From Bacteroidales bacterium (GTDB lineage Bacteria > Bacteroidota > Bacteroidia > Bacteroidales > UBA932), in contig JAIKYL010000127.1 of assembly GCA_024683255.1 (NCBI GenBank), positions 1 through 13,358 on the forward strand: DNA of 13,358 nucleotides, in the 5' to 3' direction. Made by a program: the position numbers and the translations under genes. Of the stretch, positions 9,401 to 13,358 are shown piece after piece (positions within the stretch are counted from its first letter, which is position 1; each line of letters opens with the position of its first letter). Below the pieces are notes generated by a model. That model saw nothing but the letters and a program-made list of their open reading frames with translations, did no database searches and was not told the DNA's origin.

Positions 9401-11613
9401 TCGACGCTCCCTGTACTATCGATGCCGTGTACGTGAAGCACAACACGCTCAACAACCTGAACGATTCCGGCAACGCCGGCGGTGTGTTCTGCGTACGTGC
9501 CACTCCTTCCATCTACGAGGTTTCCTACAACATCGTGGCCAACATCGCCAACTCCATCAGCGGCCGTACCGCCGCCATGAAGCCCAAGATGAAGAAGAAC
9601 GTCTGGTACAACATCGGCGAGAAGTTCTACACGGGCTGCATCGATGCGGAACTGGCCGTGGACGGCGGTGGCGTTGTGCTCACCAACGATCCTTTCCAGG
9701 ATGCCGCCAATGGCAATTACACCCTCACCAACGCCGTGGTCATGAGCCTGGGCGCCGGTGCCTCCAAGTGGAATCCCGCCAGCGTACCCGTTAGCGAAGG
9801 CGCATCCATCACCGTTTCCAGCGTGGACGAGTTCACCGCTGCCGTGGATGCCGGCAAAACGGACATCCGCTTCGCTGCTGGTGTGTATGACCTCTCCGCC
9901 GCCGCCATCACCCTTACTGCCGGAATGCATCTGGGCAGTGAGGAGGGCGCTGTGCTCAAGGTGAACCAGCTGAACCTGGCCGAAGGGGAGCTGGGCAACA
10001 TCCTCATCGAGAACCTGCTTATCGAAGGGGACGGGGCCAACAACCTCATCAACGTAGGTGCAGCCTCCGTGGTGAACAACCTCACGCTCCGGAACTGCCA
10101 TGTGACCAACATCAAGAAGAGCGTCTTCTACGGCAATGCCGAAGGTTCCTCCTTCCAGGCCCTGGTCTTCTCCGGCAACTTCTTCGGAGAGCTGGGCGGC
10201 GGACAGGGCACCATCGACATCCGCAAGGGTGACTACAAGGTGATCACCTTCCAGCACAACACCGTGGTGGGAGGCCGTGACTTCATCCGGGCCGATGGAG
10301 GCCGCGTTACCGGAGCCGTGAACATCGTAAACAACACCTTCGACGGTGTAACCCTGAACAACGGCAACGGTGTGCTCTACGTACGTTCCACGCCCGAGAG
10401 CTATGAGGTGAAGAACAACCTGTTCCTGAACGAGAACGGAGATAACAACCTGCTTTCCAAGGCGGCCGGTGTCACCGTTCCCACCTATATGGCCGGCAAC
10501 TTCTTCTGGAACTGCACGGCCGAAAAGTTCTGGACGGGCCTCATCACCCAGGAGATGGCCACTGCCAACGGCGGTGCCATCCTGTCCTCCGATCCGGTGC
10601 GGGATGCCGCCAACAACGATTACACCCTGGTTGACGCCCTTTGCCTGGCCTCCAACGTGGGCGCCGGCACCTGGAACCGCAACGCAGGTACCATCTCTTC
10701 CGACGTTACCGTGAAGACGGTGGCCGAACTGGGTACCGCCCTGGATGCCGGCAAGACCGGTATCACCCTCAAGGCGGGTACTTATGACCTCCGCGAACTC
10801 ACCGACGGCGGCGTCATCAGCCTCGTGGCTCCGCTCCGCCTGCAGGGTAACGGCAACGTAGAGATTATCGGCGGCTTCAAACTGGGCGTGGGCACCACCA
10901 CCTTCGAGGCACGGAACATCAGGTTCAACGGTGCCGAGAAGGCCCTGGGCAACGCCTTCGAGATTGCCGAGGCTACCCAGTTGTACAAGGTCCAGATCAT
11001 TGACTGCGACATCTTCGGCTATAACAAGAGCCTCTTCTACGGCAACGGAGCCGAATCCAAGGTGGAACTGTTCGACTTCCAGAAGAACCTGGTCCACGGC
11101 TTCGGCACCGGCCAGGGGATGATTGACATCCGCAAGGGCGTGTACGATGTGATCAACGTTTCCAAGAACAGCTTCTACGACGGCGGCCGCGACTTCATCC
11201 GCTGCGACAAGGAGATTGCCGGAAACATCGCCATCGTGAACAACACCTTCGCCTTCTGCTCCATCGATGCCGGAAACGGCCTGCTCTGGGTCCGTTCCTG
11301 CGCCGACAATCCGCAGAAGTACAACGTGAAGAAGAACCTCTTCCTGAACCTCACCGGCAAGACCATCCTGGCCAAGAGCGGTGCCACGGTGCCCGTGATG
11401 GAGGGGAACTACTTCTTCAACGTGGGTGAAGGCTTCTTCGGAGGCGCCATCGACCAGGCCACCGCCACCCAGGGCGGCGCCGTCCTGGAGGCCGATCCTT
11501 GCGCCGGTTCCGCGGATTTCAACCTGGTGCTCACCAATGCCGACCTCAAGAAGGCCGACGTGGGCGATCCCCGCTGGAACTCCGCATCACCCAACTACAC
11601 CCGCAGGAAATAA
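6463..11613 (+). CDS. Giant surface lipoprotein with four tandem beta-helix (pectin-lyase-fold-like) units
   Basis: This 1716-residue protein has a lipobox (AAASC-type, Cys at residue 22). Seen in order: two Ig/FN3-like modules (about 33-116 and 118-223), beta-helix unit A (226-546), a CBM-like beta-sandwich (about 555-706), a third FN3-like module (about 717-806), and beta-helix units B (817-1105), C (1114-1406) and D (1411-1706). Each unit opens with a similar stretch ending YDL, runs through NNT/NNLF ladder strands typical of parallel beta-helices, and closes with GxxxW. The N-terminus resembles Bacteroides proteins I recall as carrying DUF4957/DUF5123 domains with one helix unit; that assignment is from memory. 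Its place after SusD suggests a surface glycan-binding protein for pectin. A lyase role cannot be excluded, since PL families share this fold, but I see no PL1 or PL9 catalytic signature. ATG 6463 is used; ATG 6472 is almost as good. There is no type IX secretion C-terminal domain. Confidence 0.85.
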   Translation: MKAMNKIKYAILALAAVVAASCQREQFNPNEQLNLSRCLQPMNLNARVSAALGDVVTFSWDVTKDAEVYVLTVLTADGNTYLTEELGPSAVPCQKKLEADKTYTFSVQAKAEGKGDSKLAEYGKTFKTFAVKDNLFLKVTDRTAESVTLAWSKDVADYQEVSRIDLYYPGSDEVVISHELTAGEIEAATAKVDGLHPGTEYVFTLMFLSASRGQVDAWTTPDTAGFTEVNSLEGLQNAIKTAGAQILLKMEGSPYDLEAVDISNPFAIIGEESADGTKPVIQGEFHIADNWASDGVHNLYFEGVEFNGGPTATSPSGFGFAIQNKNGGTVKGKNVGSITYRNCVIANYTKGLIYEWGNEMVLGDVIYDSCDIHDINSDGTVGGDVFDIRQATTVKTLKFVNNTIWQGMRTFVRFDAGSIESLVFENNTLCNLNFVDNANNAGVFGLQIVPASFSFKNNLFLYMVEKAVLAGANTKYKPASEMGVAASNNWFYNVVETYFTDSFTLANAAGTILSSDPCYNAPGGFFNLNPDSEIAGKGVGAPKWWTPYVEEPEDLTLGKVEGNKTWNLANAKFFSGTIKKQMVRDLLLINASEQNSIVVDGGMLNFQTAAVTNRLGVPTSGFVAFKVDGPGSLLIKAADPESKGNHLVVGVGNLEGTEISLKGGASAMADMDNAQKIVISSIAGESLVYVFPSGPVSLEKLAWSTDVTPVNTALPTPAPKADPASITSGDAVDITISWDPVENAGGYSVVFNGKTNAVSDGTQFVIGGTTTGMLDAGSYKVEVYANPSKDDIYNTESAAGVAAFAVLPKGGGEEGSELVVNNVDALLAAIAAGKDAVTLAPGSYDLGGSLTVTAPLALKGQPGAEVLGGFKLSGQVGSFSLENLTVKANGGDILLNLDNAEGVTAESVTVKNTVVDGFTKSVIYASNTADKFNIGEILFSGMEVVNHGTGQGVLDLRNGTYGSFTLEESTVTGGRDFLRIDAPCTIDAVYVKHNTLNNLNDSGNAGGVFCVRATPSIYEVSYNIVANIANSISGRTAAMKPKMKKNVWYNIGEKFYTGCIDAELAVDGGGVVLTNDPFQDAANGNYTLTNAVVMSLGAGASKWNPASVPVSEGASITVSSVDEFTAAVDAGKTDIRFAAGVYDLSAAAITLTAGMHLGSEEGAVLKVNQLNLAEGELGNILIENLLIEGDGANNLINVGAASVVNNLTLRNCHVTNIKKSVFYGNAEGSSFQALVFSGNFFGELGGGQGTIDIRKGDYKVITFQHNTVVGGRDFIRADGGRVTGAVNIVNNTFDGVTLNNGNGVLYVRSTPESYEVKNNLFLNENGDNNLLSKAAGVTVPTYMAGNFFWNCTAEKFWTGLITQEMATANGGAILSSDPVRDAANNDYTLVDALCLASNVGAGTWNRNAGTISSDVTVKTVAELGTALDAGKTGITLKAGTYDLRELTDGGVISLVAPLRLQGNGNVEIIGGFKLGVGTTTFEARNIRFNGAEKALGNAFEIAEATQLYKVQIIDCDIFGYNKSLFYGNGAESKVELFDFQKNLVHGFGTGQGMIDIRKGVYDVINVSKNSFYDGGRDFIRCDKEIAGNIAIVNNTFAFCSIDAGNGLLWVRSCADNPQKYNVKKNLFLNLTGKTILAKSGATVPVMEGNYFFNVGEGFFGGAIDQATATQGGAVLEADPCAGSADFNLVLTNADLKKADVGDPRWNSASPNYTRRK
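7138..8100 (+). repeat. Beta-helix unit A (divergent first copy)
   Basis: Residues 226-546 of the giant lipoprotein. This is the most divergent of four copies: the GQG motif of the other units is replaced by GGDVFDIRQ (382-390) and GGRDF by GMRTF (407-411). Spacing is nearly kept (Asp387 to Arg409, 22 residues, against 20-21 elsewhere). It ends with GAPKWW (540-545). It is separated from units B-D by a CBM-like module and an FN3-like module. Confidence 0.75.
8125..8580 (+). other. CBM-like beta-sandwich module inside the giant lipoprotein
   Basis: Residues about 555-706. The pattern is KTWNL (564-568), a central GVPTSGFVAFKVDGPGSLL stretch (616-634), HLVVGVGN (646-653) and a closing strand before LAW. 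It resembles a jelly-roll module that I recall as often appended to Bacteroidota pectate lyases and related surface proteins. A carbohydrate-binding role is inferred from that resemblance only. No binding residues can be named. Confidence 0.45.
8911..9780 (+). repeat. Beta-helix unit B
   Basis: Residues 817-1105 plus a few linker residues. Shared landmarks: VDALLAAIAAGKDAVTLAPG followed by SYDL at the start, FTKSVIY (918-924), GTGQGVLDLRNGTY (948-961), GGRDFLR (973-979), and GASKWN (1099-1104) at the end. Asp955 lies 297 residues before its equivalent in unit C. Confidence 0.8.
9802..10680 (+). repeat. Beta-helix unit C
   Basis: Residues 1114-1406. Landmarks: VDEFTAAVDAGKTDIRF near the start, KKSVFYGN (1218-1225), GGGQGTIDIRKGDY (1245-1258), GGRDFIR (1270-1276), GAGTWN (1400-1405). 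Asp1252 lies 303 residues before its equivalent in unit D. The linker to unit B is only about 8 residues. Confidence 0.8.
10696..11580 (+). repeat. Beta-helix unit D
   Basis: Residues about 1412-1706, reaching almost to the C-terminus. Landmarks: VAELGTALDAGKTGITLKAG followed by TYDL, NKSLFYGN (1521-1528), GTGQGMIDIRKGVY (1548-1561), GGRDFIR (1574-1580), GDPRWN (1701-1706). It is closest to unit C: the DNA around GATGCCGGCAA is shared at 9847 and 10744, exactly 897 bases (299 codons) apart. Confidence 0.8.
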
Positions 11614-11629
11614 TTCCTGGGTAACAAAA

Positions 11630-11661
11630 AAGGAAGCCGGGGGTGATACCCCGACTTCCTT
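11630..11661. terminator. Strong intergenic hairpin, possible terminator or processing site
   Basis: The left arm at 11630-11642 (AAGGAAGCCGGGG) pairs with 11649-11661 (CCCCGACTTCCTT): 12 of 13 pairs, one C-A mismatch at 11637/11654, and a 6-base loop. Six A residues (11626-11631) precede and partly enter the stem, so the classic stem-plus-T-run layout is present on the minus strand only. No T-run follows on the plus strand. It starts 17 bases after the lipoprotein stop and ends 24 bases before uxaC. It could end the upstream operon, stabilise the mRNA 3' end, or reduce read-through into uxaC. Confidence 0.5.
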
Positions 11662-11684
11662 CCAGACAACTAATAACAGATACC

Positions 11685-13100
11685 ATGAGCTTTATCAACC
11701 CAGATTTCATGCTCCAGACGGAGACCGCCCGCACCCTTTATCACAAGTACGCGGAAAAAATGCCCATCATCGACTATCACTGCCACCTGGTTCCGCAGCA
11801 GATCGCCGAAAACATCCAGTTCCGGGACATCACCCAGCTGTGGCTGGTGGATGGACATTACGGAGACCATTACAAGTGGAGGGCGATGCGTGCCAACGGT
11901 GTTAATGAAGAATATATCACCGGTGGAAAGTACGATTCCTGGGAAACCTTCCGGAAGTGGGCAGAAACGGTTCCTTATACCATGCGAAACCCCCTGTATC
12001 ACTGGACGCACCTGGAGCTGAGCCGTGTCTTCGGCATCGATAAGCTCCTCTGCCCGGCCACGGCCCGCGAGATTTTCGAAGAGTGCAACGCCAAGCTCGC
12101 TACGCCTGAGTTCCGGGGCCAGGCCCTTATCCGCAGATTCAACGTGGAGACCGTCTGTACCACCGACGACCCGGCCGACGACCTCCGCTGGCACAAGATG
12201 ATTGCCGCCAAGCCCTTCGGCACGCAGGTTATTCCCGCCTGGCGCCCGGACAAGGCCATGGCCATCGAGAATCCCGAGGCCTACAAGGCCTATCTGAAGC
12301 AGCTGGGAGAGGCTGCCGACAAGGAGATTGACTCCTATGCCGACCTTTGTGAGGCCTTGCAGAAGCGGCACGACTACTTTGCCGCCAACGGCTGCAAACT
12401 CTCCGACCACGGCCTGGAGAATTTCTATTCGGCCGATTACAAGGAGCTGGAAATCGAGCTCATTTTCAAGAAGGTGCTCATGGGCATCAAGCCCAATCCC
12501 AAGGAGCTGGAGAAATTCCGGAGCGCTTTCCTCCACGACCAGGCCGTGATGGACGCCGAGGCCGGCTGGACCCAGCAGTTCCATATCGGCGCCATCCGCA
12601 ACAACAACAGCAAGATGTTCGGCCTGATCGGCCCCGATACGGGTTATGACGCCATCCACGACCAGGAGATTGCTGCGGCGGGCCATAAATTCTTTGACCG
12701 GCTGGCGGCGGAGGACCGACTCACCAAGACCATCCTCTACTGCCTCAATCCCAAGGACAACGAGGTGATGATGACGATGCTCTATACCTTCAACGACGGA
12801 ACGGTGCCCGGCAAGATGCAGTTTGGCAGCGGCTGGTGGTTCCTGGATCAGGAAATCGGTATGCGCAGGCAGATGGATGCCCTTAGCGTACTGGGCCTGT
12901 TCAGCCGTTTCGTGGGAATGCTCACGGACAGCCGCAGTTTCATTTCCTATCCCCGTCACGAGTACTTCCGCCGCATCCTCTGCGACGTGCTGGGCAAGGA
13001 CGTGGAAGAAGGCAAGCTGCCGAAGAGCGAACTGGAAACCATCGGCCGGATGGTGGAGGACATTTCTTACAACAACGCCAAGAATTACTTTAATTTCTAA
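11685..13100 (+). CDS. uxaC: Uronate isomerase (glucuronate/galacturonate isomerase) UxaC
   Basis: This 471-residue cytoplasmic enzyme, matching the usual UxaC length of about 470, converts D-galacturonate to D-tagaturonate and D-glucuronate to D-fructuronate. It belongs to the amidohydrolase superfamily with a TIM-barrel fold. Visible landmarks are the metal-site HxH in DYHCHL (His32, His34), TTDDPADDLRWH (159-170), AWRPDKAM (185-192), the QFHIGAIRNNN stretch around His300 and Arg305, and FGSGWWFLDQ near the C-terminus. ATG 11685 is chosen because it gives the family N-terminus MSFINPDFML. An in-frame GTG at 11643 lies inside the intergenic hairpin and adds 14 unlikely residues. The stop TAA overlaps the uxaA ATG (TAATG), so the two are probably translationally coupled. 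In this locus it would process galacturonate from imported pectin fragments. Confidence 0.97.
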   Translation: MSFINPDFMLQTETARTLYHKYAEKMPIIDYHCHLVPQQIAENIQFRDITQLWLVDGHYGDHYKWRAMRANGVNEEYITGGKYDSWETFRKWAETVPYTMRNPLYHWTHLELSRVFGIDKLLCPATAREIFEECNAKLATPEFRGQALIRRFNVETVCTTDDPADDLRWHKMIAAKPFGTQVIPAWRPDKAMAIENPEAYKAYLKQLGEAADKEIDSYADLCEALQKRHDYFAANGCKLSDHGLENFYSADYKELEIELIFKKVLMGIKPNPKELEKFRSAFLHDQAVMDAEAGWTQQFHIGAIRNNNSKMFGLIGPDTGYDAIHDQEIAAAGHKFFDRLAAEDRLTKTILYCLNPKDNEVMMTMLYTFNDGTVPGKMQFGSGWWFLDQEIGMRRQMDALSVLGLFSRFVGMLTDSRSFISYPRHEYFRRILCDVLGKDVEEGKLPKSELETIGRMVEDISYNNAKNYFNF

Positions 13101-13358
13101 TGAGGTACATCAAGATCAATCCTGCCGACAATGTGGCCGTTGCGCTGGAAGACCTTTCCAAGGGAGAGGTGGTGGAAGGCGTAACGCTGGTTACGGACGT
13201 TCCCCGCGGGCATAAGATAGTGCTGAAGGGCCTCAGGGCGGGGGAGAACGTAATCAAGTACGGTTTCCCCATCGGCCATGTAACGGCCGATGCGCCCAAG
13301 GGTTCCGTGGTGGACCACAGCTGCATCAAGACCAACCTGGAAGGTTTGCTGGATTACA
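13100..13358 (+). CDS. uxaA: Altronate dehydratase UxaA, N-terminal SAF domain, 3'-truncated by window edge
   Basis: ATG at 13100-13102 shares its A with the uxaC stop. The frame is open to the window end, giving 86 codons. The visible part matches the SAF domain of UxaA: MRYIKINPADNVAVAL, DVPRGHKIVL (33-42, His38), NVIKYGFPIGHV (50-61, His60) and TNLEGLLDY at the edge, the same order as in E. coli UxaA. The full enzyme is about 490-500 residues and dehydrates D-altronate to 2-keto-3-deoxy-D-gluconate, using Fe or Mn. It acts two steps after UxaC; the intervening tagaturonate reductase (UxaB) is not in this window. The catalytic C-terminal domain is not visible, so whether the gene is intact cannot be judged. 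Confidence 0.93.
   Translation, partial: MRYIKINPADNVAVALEDLSKGEVVEGVTLVTDVPRGHKIVLKGLRAGENVIKYGFPIGHVTADAPKGSVVDHSCIKTNLEGLLDY

Noticed and set aside
7747..11097. 1116-codon open frame on the minus strand
   Set aside because: Same cause: it lies in register opposite the repeat lipoprotein and shows no signal peptide or known motif. Its apparent internal repetition only mirrors the sense repeats.
6463..11613. Calling the giant lipoprotein an active pectate lyase
   Set aside because: The beta-helix-like repeats fit the fold, but the PL1 signatures present in the upstream gene (xVDH, SRNPR) are not found in any unit, so activity is left open.
11643..11684. Upstream GTG start for uxaC
   Set aside because: It lies inside the hairpin and would add 14 residues without family support. 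ATG 11685 gives the expected UxaC N-terminus and length.
11670..12959. 429-codon open frame on the minus strand
   Set aside because: It is opposite uxaC, whose family match is unambiguous, and shows no independent support.

Overview
The window looks like part of a pectin (homogalacturonan) utilisation locus from a GC-rich member of the Bacteroidota, most likely Bacteroidales. The main evidence is a SusC/SusD outer-membrane pair, Cys-anchored lipoproteins of the Bacteroidota type, gene starts without strong Shine-Dalgarno sequences, and a PL1-type pectate lyase next to hexuronate catabolism genes. The genus cannot be named from the sequence alone. All six genes are on the + strand and no gene-free stretch exceeds about 75 bases.

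Layout: (1) 1-1367, the 3' part of a PL1-like pectate lyase, cut by the window edge. (2) 1402-4614, a SusC/RagA TonB-dependent transporter. (3) 4627-6447, a SusD/RagB glycan-binding lipoprotein. (4) 6463-11613, a 1716-residue lipoprotein in the position usually held by a SusE-like surface glycan-binding protein. It carries two Ig/FN3-like modules, a right-handed beta-helix unit, a CBM-like beta-sandwich, a third FN3-like module, and three more near-contiguous beta-helix units. (5) A 71-base gap with a strong hairpin. (6) 11685-13100, uxaC (uronate isomerase). (7) 13100-13358, the first 86 codons of uxaA (altronate dehydratase), cut by the window edge and overlapping the uxaC stop codon.

How the genes fit together: the lyase would cut polygalacturonate outside the cytoplasm. 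The SusD and four-helix lipoproteins would hold the chain or fragments at the surface, and SusC would import oligogalacturonides across the outer membrane. Saturated galacturonate released inside would then enter UxaC (galacturonate to tagaturonate) and, after a reductase not seen here, UxaA (altronate to 2-keto-3-deoxygluconate). Gaps of 34, 12 and 15 bases between the first four genes suggest one operon. The hairpin may set uxaC-uxaA apart in expression.

The most unusual item is the four-helix lipoprotein. Its repeat unit is about 300 residues and carries a conserved pair of motifs (GQGxxDxRxGxY, then GGRDFxR about 20 residues later) in three of four copies, with a degenerate version in the first copy. 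No RNA genes, mobile elements, CRISPR arrays or regulators were found.
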